From Nonomuraea candida (GTDB lineage Bacteria; Actinomycetota; Actinomycetes; Streptosporangiales; Streptosporangiaceae): a DNA stretch of 64,000 bases. Positions 1 to 7,548 of the stretch are shown piece after piece. The translations under genes were made by a program, and so were the position numbers. The notes under the pieces are model-generated. The model was not told where the DNA came from, did no database searches, and was given only the letters and a program-made list of their open reading frames with translations. Position 1 is the first letter of the stretch; each line of letters begins with the position of its first letter. The stretch is from NCBI RefSeq assembly GCF_000725485.1, contig NZ_JOAG01000021.1:156560-220559 (forward strand), read 5' to 3'.

Positions 1-290
1 GCCTGGTGAAGTCGATGTCCAGGTGGGGTTCGGAGGCTTCCGGGGTGATGCCGAGTTCGTGGGTGGAGTACTCGCCGAAGCGCATGATGTGCTCGGTCAG
101 GTAGGGAGAGACCTCGGCCAGGTCTTCGGGCTCGATCTTCCAGCCTTCGGCCTGCAGTTGCCGGACGACGTCGGCGACGTCGAGCGTGTTGTGACAGATC
201 ACGCAGTTGCTGAGCAGCGAGTTGAACTTCATCGCCTTCTCCTGCTCGATGGGGTCGTTGTCGGCGATCACGCCGCGCTGGCCTTGACCA
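1..290 (-). pseudogene. Tn3-family transposase, C-terminal fragment
   Basis: Read on the minus strand, this stretch encodes the last ~95 residues of a Tn3-family transposase: a VIADNDPIEQEKAMKFNSLL segment followed by LSNCVICHNTLD and SPYLTEHIMRFGEY, all typical of the C-terminus after the catalytic glutamate. No start codon or upstream catalytic core is present; homology stops near 285-290, where unrelated sequence begins. The fragment runs off the left edge, so its terminal repeat may lie outside the window. It is a decayed remnant and resembles the fragments near 14.7 and 27.7 kb. Confidence 0.8.
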
Positions 291-560
291 CCGTCCGCTC
301 GATCGAGGTCACCCACCGCCGCCCTTCTCCCCGAAGCCGGCCTCAACCCCCGATCCACCTCGCTCACCGTAGCGGCGATCTCACCCACCCGCCCCAAGTC
401 GCCAAACCGCCACCCGGGCACCTTCAAGATCGCCCTGTCCGGTCGGTGCGGCTCGTCCAGGGGCGCGCTCAGGACTGTGCCACAGGCGCCGAGCCCGGCG
501 GAAGCGAGGAGCGTCCTGCGCACCTCCGGGCCCGCCGGGACGCGGCCGAGGCGATCCGTG

Positions 561-2213
561 TCACAGCGGGAGGCCGACGGCGTTGGCGGCGTCGGCTTCG
601 AAGTACTCCGTGGTGGCGAAGGGGGACGTGTGGCTCTCGAAGAGGGCTCGGACGGCGTCGAGCGAGTCGTGCACGATGACGTTCACGGCCTTGCCGCCGT
701 CGGCGCTCGACACCGCCAGCGTCCAGCGGGCGCCCTGCGGCAGCCCGCCGTACGCCTGCTTCAGGGACTCCCAGAAACCGTCGTGGTCGGAAACGGTGGA
801 AACGGTCATGACGTGCACGGTGGCACTCTCCTCGTCGATTCTCGGGTGCGTTCGGCAGTTGAGGTGGAGATACTGGGCGGCGCCGTTCTCGAAGCCGTGG
901 ATCGCGACGGTCTGGGGGTCTTCCAGCGGGTCGTCCGACGGCATCAGGAAGTGCGTCTCGCTGATGGGGAGCAGCTCGTAGCCGAGCCGTTCGGGCTTGT
1001 CGAGAAGCTGGGCCTCCATGGGGTTGAGGGTGAATCCGAGGCGGAGCCTGCCGTGCTCGGCCGTCACCTCGTAGCGGACGCCGGGGCGTGCGTAGACGCC
1101 TTCGTACCTGGACAGGTCGAGGGTCAGAGCCGGGTCGGGCGCCGGCAGGCCGGGGATGGTGACCGCGCCGAGGCCGGTCAGGATCTCGTCGAACACCTTG
1201 CGGTAGAAGCTGTCGCGCGGCCCGGCGTTGGCCAGCATCGAGATGGCGATGCCCGACTCCGGCAGGATGCGCAGGCGGGCGCTCTGACTGACGGCGCTGC
1301 CGTCGTGGGCGTAGACGGTCTCGCCGTGCCAGTCGCCCACGATGAGGCCGAGCGCCCATTCCGGTCCGAACATGTACGGCTCGGGAACGGGCACCCTCGA
1401 CCCGGTCATCTCGCGGATGGTGCCGGGCGAGACGATCCTGGTCCCGTTCGGCGCCGTTCCCTCGTTGAGGAAGACGTACGCCATCGTGAGCAGCTCTCGG
1501 GCGGTCGTGCTGACGTTGCCGCCGGGGCCGAAGGCGCGCGGCAGGTGGGTCAGCGGTGAGGGGATCGGCCCCTCGTCGAGGGAGCGGATCAGGTATCCGG
1601 TCGCGGCCCGGCTCCGGTCGACGTGCTCGTGCCGGCTGCTCGTCGAGGTCAGCCCCAGCGGGCCGAACAGGCGATCGCGCATGATGTCGTCCCATCGCCC
1701 GCCCTCCACCACCTCCATGACGCGGGCGAGGATGGCGTAGCCGAGGGCCGCGCTGTAGCCGTGGGTGCGGCCCAGCGGGTGGACCTGGCGCGCGCCGGCG
1801 ATGCCGGCCACCATGCGCTCGTAGACGTCGTCGCCCTCGCCCGGGTCGCCGTAGCTCTCCTCGATGCCGTTGGTGTGGTTGAGGAGGTGGCGGGGGGTGA
1901 CCCTGGCGCTGACCTCGGGGTCGGCGACCCGGAAGCCGGGCAGGTAGGTCCGCACCGGCTCGTCGAGGGCGACCTTCCCCTCGTCGACGAGGCGCATGAA
2001 GGCGAGGGCGGTCCAGGTCTTGGAGACCGAGCCGCACTGGTAGATGGTGCCGGTCGTCGCGGGCGCCCGGGTGGCGAGGTCGCTGACGCCGGCCGCGAAG
2101 TCGGTGATCTCCCCGTCGACGAGCACGCCGATCGCGGCGCTCGGAATGCGGTACTCCGCGAGCAGCTCTTCGACGTGGGCTCGTGTCCGGGTCACGTCCA
2201 GCGCTCTTGTCAT
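561..2213 (-). CDS. Serine hydrolase, class C beta-lactamase/esterase fold, with fused C-terminal domain
   Basis: A 550-residue protein of the beta-lactamase/D-aminopeptidase/esterase family. The SxxK motif is S62-V-S-K65, and the third motif appears as HDG (303-305) in place of KTG. The YxN element reads Y153-S-A, so the usual Asn is replaced, which favours esterase or peptidase activity over true beta-lactamase activity. A GGNVSTTARELL stretch near 231 is typical of the family. The last ~85 residues (from about 465, HVMTVSTVSDHDGFWESLKQ) are an extra alpha/beta domain resembling small stress-responsive barrel proteins. There is no signal peptide, so it is probably cytoplasmic. It lies divergent to a decayed copy of the regulator found intact at 5022; the original pair was probably hydrolase plus regulator. 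Confidence 0.85.
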   Translation of the reverse strand: MTRALDVTRTRAHVEELLAEYRIPSAAIGVLVDGEITDFAAGVSDLATRAPATTGTIYQCGSVSKTWTALAFMRLVDEGKVALDEPVRTYLPGFRVADPEVSARVTPRHLLNHTNGIEESYGDPGEGDDVYERMVAGIAGARQVHPLGRTHGYSAALGYAILARVMEVVEGGRWDDIMRDRLFGPLGLTSTSSRHEHVDRSRAATGYLIRSLDEGPIPSPLTHLPRAFGPGGNVSTTARELLTMAYVFLNEGTAPNGTRIVSPGTIREMTGSRVPVPEPYMFGPEWALGLIVGDWHGETVYAHDGSAVSQSARLRILPESGIAISMLANAGPRDSFYRKVFDEILTGLGAVTIPGLPAPDPALTLDLSRYEGVYARPGVRYEVTAEHGRLRLGFTLNPMEAQLLDKPERLGYELLPISETHFLMPSDDPLEDPQTVAIHGFENGAAQYLHLNCRTHPRIDEESATVHVMTVSTVSDHDGFWESLKQAYGGLPQGARWTLAVSSADGGKAVNVIVHDSLDAVRALFESHTSPFATTEYFEADAANAVGLPL

Positions 2214-2482
2214 GAGGGTCTCCCCGTCCTGCCGGATTCTTTCAGGGCGGGAAAAGGCTACGTTGCGTTTTATGGATCGTCAACGTAAGAGTCTCGAATA
2301 ACCGCGTTTTGACTGCTGTTTCTCCGCAATCGTTGCAACAGCATTGCGGAGAAATGCAACCGACGCCGATAGGCCGTTGCAATGTATTGCCGGTGAACGC
2401 ACGTGCGGACCGTACCGGCAGGAGGGCGGCCCCGACGCCCGGAAGGCGTGCTGACCCGCGAGGATCGTCGCACCGGTAGCTG
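2160..2482. repeat. Direct repeat copy 1: hydrolase 5' end, promoter and decayed regulator start
   Basis: This block and 4745-5068 are two diverged copies in the same orientation, about 2585 bases apart. Copy 1 contains the real 5' end of the serine hydrolase, the intergenic promoter, and a degenerate start of the regulator gene near 2430-2510 (the reading frame corresponding to PGGRLTHEDRRR is broken). In copy 2 the situation is reversed: the regulator is intact and the hydrolase start is a remnant. The imiditide-like pair and the pentapeptide pseudogene lie between the copies. Confidence 0.85.
2333..2382. promoter_or_regulatory. Three phased TTGCAA/ATGCAA operator boxes
   Basis: TTGCAA at 2333-2338, ATGCAA at 2354-2359 and TTGCAA at 2377-2382 are spaced 21 and 23 bases apart, about two helical turns each. 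The same three boxes with identical spacing occur in the second copy at 4919-4968 even though the surrounding sequence has diverged. This supports a binding site for the MarR/GbsR-type regulator encoded at 5022. Confidence 0.6.
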
Positions 2483-2558
2483 GATCACACGGCGCGGGCA
2501 GGCGGGCGGCCGGGGGGCGAAGCTGGAGAAGCTCCCGGCCTGGATGAGGCCGGCCGCC

Positions 2559-3701
2559 TCACACCAGGGGCGAGTCCGGGCTGTCCAGCCAGAACCGCTG
2601 TCCTTCGTCGCGGGTGACGGTCATGCCGAAGCGCCGCTGGCCGGGCTCGCCCCACGACACCCATCGGAAGTAGGCGTCCACCACCTCGTCCCAGACGGGC
2701 CGGTCGCCGATCTGGAAGACGGGGTATTCGTCGAGGCCGTCCTCCCACAAGGTCATGGCCCGCTCGCCCGCCTTGTCGGGGTTGAGCACCCACACCCGGT
2801 GGATGCCGTCTTCTTCACCGACGCGCAGGTGCAGCCCGGTCATGCCGCGCATGGCCAGCAACGCTCCGGCAGGTGCTTCGGCGATGGTGCGCGGGTTGAC
2901 GTGGGTGGTGCCGCGGGCGGGCTCCACGTCCGGCTCCGGCTGGTAGGTGAGCCGTTGGGAACGCAGGTGCATGTAGGAGGCGCCGGCGCCGAACCGGCCG
3001 GACGCGGTCCCGTCCGGCATGACGACCAGCCTGACCGCCCAGCCGTGCCCGAACCCCGTCTCCAGAGGGGCGACGATCACCCCGCCCGGCCGGGTCTGCT
3101 CCACCCACGCGTACGGAACCTGGTAGATGCTGCACGTCACGTGCACCCTGTCGAACGGGGCCCGCTCCGGATAGCCGGCCGTGCCGTCACCGACGACCAG
3201 GTGAGGTTGCACGCCGGCGGCGGCCAGGTTCTTGGCGGCCTGCTCGGACACCGCGGCGTCCACCTCGACGGTGGTGACGTTCTTCGCACCGGCCATGTGC
3301 GAGAGGAGGGCGGCCGTCCAGCCTGTTCCCGTGCCGATCTCCAGCACGCGGTCGCCCTGCTTGGGCAGGAGGAGTTCGAGCAGGTCGGCGACCGTGACGG
3401 GGGCGCTGTTGGAGGAGCTGAACCGGTTCCAGGAGCCGTCCCGCAGGTCGGTGGCACCGTCGTCGACCTGGGTGATGATCGGCTCCGTCGCCTGGTAGAC
3501 GGTGTCCCACCAGGCGCCGGGGTTCTCGTCGCGGTCGATGAGGTTGAAGCCGGTGTCGGTGGAGGTGCGTGCCACGGCCGGGATGAACAGATGGCGTGGC
3601 ACGGCCCGCAGCGCCCGCTCGACCGGCTCCAGGAGAGGGCCGCATCGCTCCTCCACGTCCTTGATGAGCTGGTCGAGGCAGGCGGCGTGGTCGATGGTCA
3701 C
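2559..3701 (-). CDS. PIMT-like O-methyltransferase (imiditide-type maturase)
   Basis: A 380-residue SAM-dependent methyltransferase related to protein-L-isoaspartate O-methyltransferase. It has the SSNSAPVTVADLLELL region (96-111), motif I VLEIGTGTGWTAALL (119-133) and acidic motif VEVDA (145-149). The C-terminal extension of about 160 residues beyond the PIMT core is a feature of RiPP-associated members (graspetide, FxLD lanthipeptide and imiditide systems). The start is GTG at 3701, overlapping the stop of the upstream 44-codon gene by four bases (GTGA), so translation is probably coupled. No ATP-grasp ligase, lanthipeptide synthetase or protease gene is nearby, which argues against graspetide and lanthipeptide classes. 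The predicted role is methylation of an Asp side chain, leading to aspartimide. A housekeeping repair PIMT is possible but unlikely given length and coupling. Confidence 0.8.
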   Translation of the reverse strand: MTIDHAACLDQLIKDVEERCGPLLEPVERALRAVPRHLFIPAVARTSTDTGFNLIDRDENPGAWWDTVYQATEPIITQVDDGATDLRDGSWNRFSSSNSAPVTVADLLELLLPKQGDRVLEIGTGTGWTAALLSHMAGAKNVTTVEVDAAVSEQAAKNLAAAGVQPHLVVGDGTAGYPERAPFDRVHVTCSIYQVPYAWVEQTRPGGVIVAPLETGFGHGWAVRLVVMPDGTASGRFGAGASYMHLRSQRLTYQPEPDVEPARGTTHVNPRTIAEAPAGALLAMRGMTGLHLRVGEEDGIHRVWVLNPDKAGERAMTLWEDGLDEYPVFQIGDRPVWDEVVDAYFRWVSWGEPGQRRFGMTVTRDEGQRFWLDSPDSPLV

Positions 3702-3832
3702 TTGCCGTCGCCCTCGCGCTTTCCTCCGCCCTTGGCGACCCCGTCGCCTTGGTCGGGGCCCACTTCGGCCTTCACCTTGTGGTACTCGTGGGGCTTACCC
3801 TCGTGTTTGCCGCCGTCCTTCTCGTCCCCCAC
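3698..3832 (-). CDS. 44-residue Lys/Gly/Asp-rich candidate RiPP precursor
   Basis: The GTG at 3832 follows a GGGAGG ribosome site, and an in-frame TGA just upstream leaves no other start. The product begins MGDEKDGGKHEGKPHEYHKV and ends KGGGKREGDGK. It contains no Cys, Ser or Thr, which excludes lanthipeptide, thiopeptide and graspetide Ser/Thr chemistry. Asp residues are at 3, 6, 27, 30 and 42; D6, D30 and D42 are followed by Gly, the context most prone to aspartimide formation. Its stop overlaps the methyltransferase start by four bases. A highly charged peptide paired only with a PIMT homologue matches the imiditide RiPP class. Which Asp is modified cannot be read from sequence. Confidence 0.65.
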   Translation of the reverse strand: MGDEKDGGKHEGKPHEYHKVKAEVGPDQGDGVAKGGGKREGDGK

Positions 3833-4179
3833 GCAACCTCCCTGAATTCCTCAGCGTGACCATACGGCTACGCACCGGCCAAGGGAAGGGCGCCAGCAGC
3901 ATTCGCACCGCGCGGGAAGACGACTCTCACCGAAGTCCCTAGAGGCGGCGGCCTTACCCGCCGTGCGATCGAATGTGCCCACGCGGGAAGTTCACCTGTG
4001 CCTTGGGCCTGGAGCCGCTGTTAGGCGTCTCATTGCGCGCGTGGACGTCGTGCCGGGCCCGGTGCGGCCGTACGTGGATCTCCTCGGCGTGGCAGGCGGC
4101 TGCGAGGATCGTCTTCTCGACGTCGCGGCCCGCGTCGTGTCGAGGGCCATGCGGGCGATCGCGCCAGCCGCGGAGCAGC
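3833..4179. other. Gene-poor stretch upstream of the peptide gene
   Basis: I see no convincing gene here. It should hold the promoter of the peptide/methyltransferase operon on the minus strand, but no clear -35/-10 pair with good spacing is visible. The right part grades into the decayed pentapeptide-repeat gene. Confidence 0.4.
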
Positions 4180-4746
4180 CGCGCAACGCCTCACCGCATG
4201 GGGCGTCGCCTTCGGGCTGGTGTTCACTGCCGGCGGCCTCATCTACACGGCCAGAACCTTGGAGACCGCTCAACAGGGTCAGATCACGGACCGGTACGCG
4301 AAGGCGGTTGAGCAGCTCGGTTCCAAGAAGCGGGAGGTGCGGGTGGGGGCGATCTACGCGTTGGAACGTCTTTCGCGGGATTCCCCTCGCGACCATCAGA
4401 CGATCACCGACGTCCCCGCCTGCGACGGATGTGGCGACGGCACTCACCGTACTCACCCGTAATCCGCCCGACGACGAAGCATATGAATGGGGCTGGCTGG
4501 GATCTGGCCGAAGTGCGCATTCCGCTCGCCCAACTCGGGGGAGCTGACCTGCGTGGGGCCGTCCTTACCGAGGCCGACCTGCGCGGGGCCGACCTGCGCG
4601 GGGCCGACCTGCGCGGGGCCGACCTGCGCGGGGCCGACCTGCGCGGGGCCGACTTGCGCGGGGCCGACTTGCGCGAAGCCAGAGGACTCCCCGACCGCGA
4701 ATGGTTCGAGAGGAACGCCACGGTGGACTCCGCTACCAAGTTCTGA
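4180..4746 (+). pseudogene. Pentapeptide-repeat membrane protein, frameshifted
   Basis: One frame gives a membrane segment (LTAWGVAFGLVFTAGGLIY) and [20 protein letters not shown] followed by [20 protein letters not shown], a conserved N-terminal module of actinobacterial pentapeptide-repeat proteins. The frame is then lost, and another frame from about 4530 encodes a run of A-D-L-R-G pentapeptides. No start codon is found upstream of the membrane segment. The 3' end is cut at 4746, exactly where the duplicated hydrolase/promoter block begins. Confidence 0.75.
4576..4680 (+). repeat. 15-bp tandem repeat, seven copies
   Basis: The unit GACCTGCGCGGGGCC is repeated five times exactly (4576-4650), then twice with substitutions. 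Each unit encodes DLRGA, one side of a pentapeptide-repeat helix. The near identity at the DNA level implies recent slippage expansion inside a dead gene. Confidence 0.9.
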
Positions 4747-5068
4747 GCAGCTCTTGGACGCGGGCACGTGTCCGGGTCACGTCCAGCGCTCTTGTCATGA
4801 GGGTCTCCCCCTCCTGCCGCTTCTGCTTTCAGGGTGGGAAAAGGCTACGTTGCGTTTCAGAGCCGTCAACATTGTTGCCTGACGCAAGGACGCTGTGGCT
4901 GCGATTACTCGACAATCGTTGCAACAGTGTTGCGAGGAAATGCAACCAGCGCCGGTTCGCCGTTGCAATGTACTGTTGGTGAACGCACGCGCGCACCCGT
5001 ACCGACAGGAGGGCTACCCCGATGCCCGGAGGCAGGCTGACGCACGAGGATCGGCGGCGGATCGCGGC
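4745..5068. repeat. Direct repeat copy 2: hydrolase 5' remnant, promoter, regulator start
   Basis: This is the second copy of the block at 2160-2482. Positions 4745-4798 match the first codons of the serine hydrolase (minus strand) but no hydrolase body follows, since the pentapeptide pseudogene abuts it. The promoter half and regulator start are intact here. Confidence 0.85.
4919..4968. promoter_or_regulatory. Three phased TTGCAA/ATGCAA operator boxes, copy 2
   Basis: TTGCAA at 4919, ATGCAA at 4940 and TTGCAA at 4963 have the same 21/23 spacing as in copy 1. They lie 54-103 bases upstream of the regulator start at 5022, a position suited to autoregulation. Confidence 0.6.
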
Positions 5069-5981
5069 CTGGCTGGACGAAGGGCTCGGATACGCCGAGA
5101 TCGCCAGGCGGCTGGGCAGGCCCACGTCCACGATCAGCCGCGAGGTGGCGCGCAACAGCGCCTCCGGCCGCTACCTGGCCGACCACGCCCAGCACGCCGC
5201 CGGGCGGCGCGCCGGCCGCCGCGGCCCGGCCCGGCCCCCGGAGCCGGGAACCGATGGGCGGGCGGGCGACGGGCGGGCGGGCGAGACCGTGCGCGCCTTC
5301 GTGGAGCGGTTCGCGACGCTGCTGACCGGCACCGGCCTGCCCCGGATGCCCGCCCGCGTCTTCGCCTGCCTGCTCACCTCCGACGCCGGCGGCCTGACCT
5401 CCGCCGAGCTCGTACGCGGCCTCCAGGTCAGCCCGGCGTCGGTGTCGAAGGCCATCGGCTACCTGGAGTCGATGGAGCTGGTCAGGCGCACCCAGGAGGC
5501 CGGCCGCCGCGAGCGGTACCTCATCGACGACGACGTCTGGCTCCGGGCGTTCAAGGCCGACACCGGGGCGCACGCCGAGGTCGCGGCGGCCGCGCGGCAC
5601 GGGGTCGAGATCTTCGGCGCGGGCACGCCCGCCGCCGCCCGGCTGGGTCAGATGGCGGAGTTCTTCACCTGGCTCAGCGACCAGATGAACGGCAGCGGCC
5701 TCACCGACGCCGCCGTGCGCGATGCGCTGACGGTGCTGGCCGCGCTCGTGCACGCCGCCCGGCCGCTCACCGTGGACGACCTGGCCACGGCGCTGGGCTG
5801 GCCGGTCCGGCGGGCGGCCGGCGCCCTGGACACGTTCGGCCGCCGGCCGGTCCTCTCCGATCCGCTCACCGTACGGCGGGCCGGGCGCGAGGCGTACACC
5901 GTCGAGCCGAGACCCGACCGGCTGAGCCCTGCACAACGCGACGCGCTGAGCGCCGCCCCGCCCCGGGGCGCTCGGCGTTGA
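5022..5981 (+). CDS. MarR/GbsR-type transcriptional regulator with N-terminal HTH
   Basis: A 319-residue DNA-binding protein. Residues 1-45 form a recombinase/IS30-like helix-turn-helix (LTHEDRRRIAAWLDEGLGYA, then IARRLGRPTSTISREV). A linker leads to a winged helix from about 85 (AELVRGLQVSPASVSKAIGY, LESMELVRRTQEAGRRERYL), as in GbsR/MarR family regulators. A second predicted helix-turn-helix lies near 240-280. The start is supported by AGGAGG eight bases upstream of the ATG. It probably binds the TTGCAA boxes in front of it, and originally controlled the serine hydrolase that now lies beside the other copy of this promoter. Confidence 0.8.
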   Translation: MPGGRLTHEDRRRIAAWLDEGLGYAEIARRLGRPTSTISREVARNSASGRYLADHAQHAAGRRAGRRGPARPPEPGTDGRAGDGRAGETVRAFVERFATLLTGTGLPRMPARVFACLLTSDAGGLTSAELVRGLQVSPASVSKAIGYLESMELVRRTQEAGRRERYLIDDDVWLRAFKADTGAHAEVAAAARHGVEIFGAGTPAAARLGQMAEFFTWLSDQMNGSGLTDAAVRDALTVLAALVHAARPLTVDDLATALGWPVRRAAGALDTFGRRPVLSDPLTVRRAGREAYTVEPRPDRLSPAQRDALSAAPPRGARR

Positions 5982-6035
5982 CGTGCGGGCCGGAGCGCGC
6001 GGCCCCGGACAGCGCCCCGGGCCGCCGGGCCCCGC

Positions 6036-6617
6036 TCACGGCGGCCACGGCTGGTCCCCGTTCCCGACGGCGTGGCCCAGGCCGGGGTGGGGCAGCCGGG
6101 GCGGCGGCGTGCCGTTGCGCTCCGGGCGGTACTCGAAGTGCCACCACTCGTTGTCGTAGATGCGGTAGAGGTCGTAGCGGGCGCCGTGCTCCTCCAGCCA
6201 GCGCGCGCCCTCGTGCGGCCGTATGTCCAGGGCGATGCCCTTCACGTGGCAGGACTCCGCCGGCGGCAGCACGAGCATCCGCGCCGAGGCCGGCGAGCCG
6301 GAGCGGCGCACCTCCTCGTCGAACAACCGCTGCTGCACGGCGGGGTCGCGGTATCCGGAGGTGAGGCCGATGAGCTGGCCGTGCCGCCACAGCGCGTCGG
6401 TGCGCGCCGCGGTGAACGCCGCCATGGCCCCGTTGGTGAGTCCCGTGAGGTCCTCGGCCGGGAATCGCATCCGCAACGCCCAGCCGCAGGCCAGCTCCCG
6501 GCCGCGGCCGGGCCGGCGGACGAACGCGACAGGCAGCAGGAGCACCGCGAGCACCAGCGTGAGCGCGGCGAACAGCCGGTCGCGGGGCCGCAGGGGGATC
6601 GTGCGTGGTTCGCTCAT
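6036..6617 (-). CDS. M15-family D,D-carboxypeptidase (VanY-like), membrane-anchored
   Basis: A 193-residue zinc peptidase. Residues ~14-33 form an N-terminal membrane anchor (LFAALTLVLAVLLLPVAFV). The M15B signature appears as SCHVKGIALDI (S-x-H-x-x-G-x-A-x-D) with the second zinc site EWWHFEY. The predicted reaction is removal of the terminal D-Ala from peptidoglycan pentapeptides at the outer face of the membrane. The start ATG at 6617 was chosen because the longer frame upstream has no domain content and crosses the neighbouring promoter. It is transcribed away from the two-component system at 6849, so shared envelope-stress control is possible. Confidence 0.82.
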   Translation of the reverse strand: MSEPRTIPLRPRDRLFAALTLVLAVLLLPVAFVRRPGRGRELACGWALRMRFPAEDLTGLTNGAMAAFTAARTDALWRHGQLIGLTSGYRDPAVQQRLFDEEVRRSGSPASARMLVLPPAESCHVKGIALDIRPHEGARWLEEHGARYDLYRIYDNEWWHFEYRPERNGTPPPRLPHPGLGHAVGNGDQPWPP

Positions 6618-6848
6618 GGCGACTACGATTGGCGCCGCATGTGCGCGCCTCGTCTGCCGCATGTCATCGTTTCTCGACGGCTGGCCGCCGTCGGCGCGAC
6701 GGTGACTCCATCCCCCGCCCGTCACCGTTCCCCGGCCCGGGCCGGCGTCGGCGCGACTGTGACACAACCATGACATGGCGCGGACGAGGCGGGGACACGG
6801 CCGGTCGACAGTGGACGGAGTCGCCCGGGCGGGCGAGGTACGGAGCGT

Positions 6849-7541
6849 GTGGTGAAACTCGGCGGCGTGTCGCGAGTGTTGTTGATCGAGGACGACCCGG
6901 CCGTGCGGGAGGGGCTTGAGCTGGCCCTGACCCGGCACGGGCACCGGGTTCGCGCCGTGGAGTCCGGCGAGCTGGGGCTGGACCGGCTGCGTGCCGACCT
7001 GCCCGACGTGGTGGTGCTCGACCTGATGCTGCCCGGCATCGACGGGTTCGAGGTCTGCCGCCGCATCCGGGCCGCCGGCGAGGTGCCGATCATCATGCTG
7101 ACCGCGCGCGGCGACGACATGGACGTGGTGGCCGGGCTGGAGGCGGGCGCCGACGACTACGTGGTCAAGCCGGTGCAGCCCAGGGTGCTGGAGGCGCGCA
7201 TCCGCGCGGTGCTCCGGCGGATCGGCCGGGACCAGGCGGAGCTGGAGCGGCACGGCGACCTGACCATCGACCGGGCGGCGCTGGTGGTCACCAAGCGCGG
7301 CGCGCCGGTCAGCCTCGCCCCGACCGAGCTGCGCCTGCTGCTGGAGCTCTCCGGCACGCCGGGCCGCGTGCACAGCCGCCAGCAGTTGCTGGAGTCGGTC
7401 TGGGAGCAGGGCTACTTCGGCGACTCGCGGCTGGTGGACGCGTGCGTGCAGCGGCTGCGCGCGAAGATCGAGGACGACTCGGCGGCGCCCGTCTACGTGC
7501 AGACGGTGCGCGGGTTCGGCTACCGGTTCGGGCCGGTGTGA
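6849..7541 (+). CDS. OmpR-family response regulator
   Basis: A 230-residue receiver plus winged-helix regulator. Acidic pocket residues are near E15-D16-D17, the phosphoacceptor is D58 (VVVLDLMLPGIDGFEV) and the conserved lysine is K107. The C-terminal trans_reg domain contains APTELRLLLEL and ends VYVQTVRGFGYRFGPV. A later GTG at 6867 (MSRVLLIEDD) is an equally plausible start. The kinase begins eight bases after its stop. It resembles CseB-type envelope-stress regulators, but I do not assign a name. Confidence 0.93.
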   Translation: MVKLGGVSRVLLIEDDPAVREGLELALTRHGHRVRAVESGELGLDRLRADLPDVVVLDLMLPGIDGFEVCRRIRAAGEVPIIMLTARGDDMDVVAGLEAGADDYVVKPVQPRVLEARIRAVLRRIGRDQAELERHGDLTIDRAALVVTKRGAPVSLAPTELRLLLELSGTPGRVHSRQQLLESVWEQGYFGDSRLVDACVQRLRAKIEDDSAAPVYVQTVRGFGYRFGPV

Positions 7542-7548
7542 CCCGCCG

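Noticed and set aside
2559..3701. Graspetide or FxLD lanthipeptide maturation methyltransferase
   Set aside because: No ATP-grasp ligase, lanthionine synthetase or Cys/Ser/Thr-bearing precursor is nearby, and the coupled peptide lacks the required residues.
4429..4746. Intact short pentapeptide-repeat protein starting inside the region
   Set aside because: The expected N-terminal half is in another frame and the 3' end is cut by the duplicated block, so a frameshifted pseudogene explains it better.
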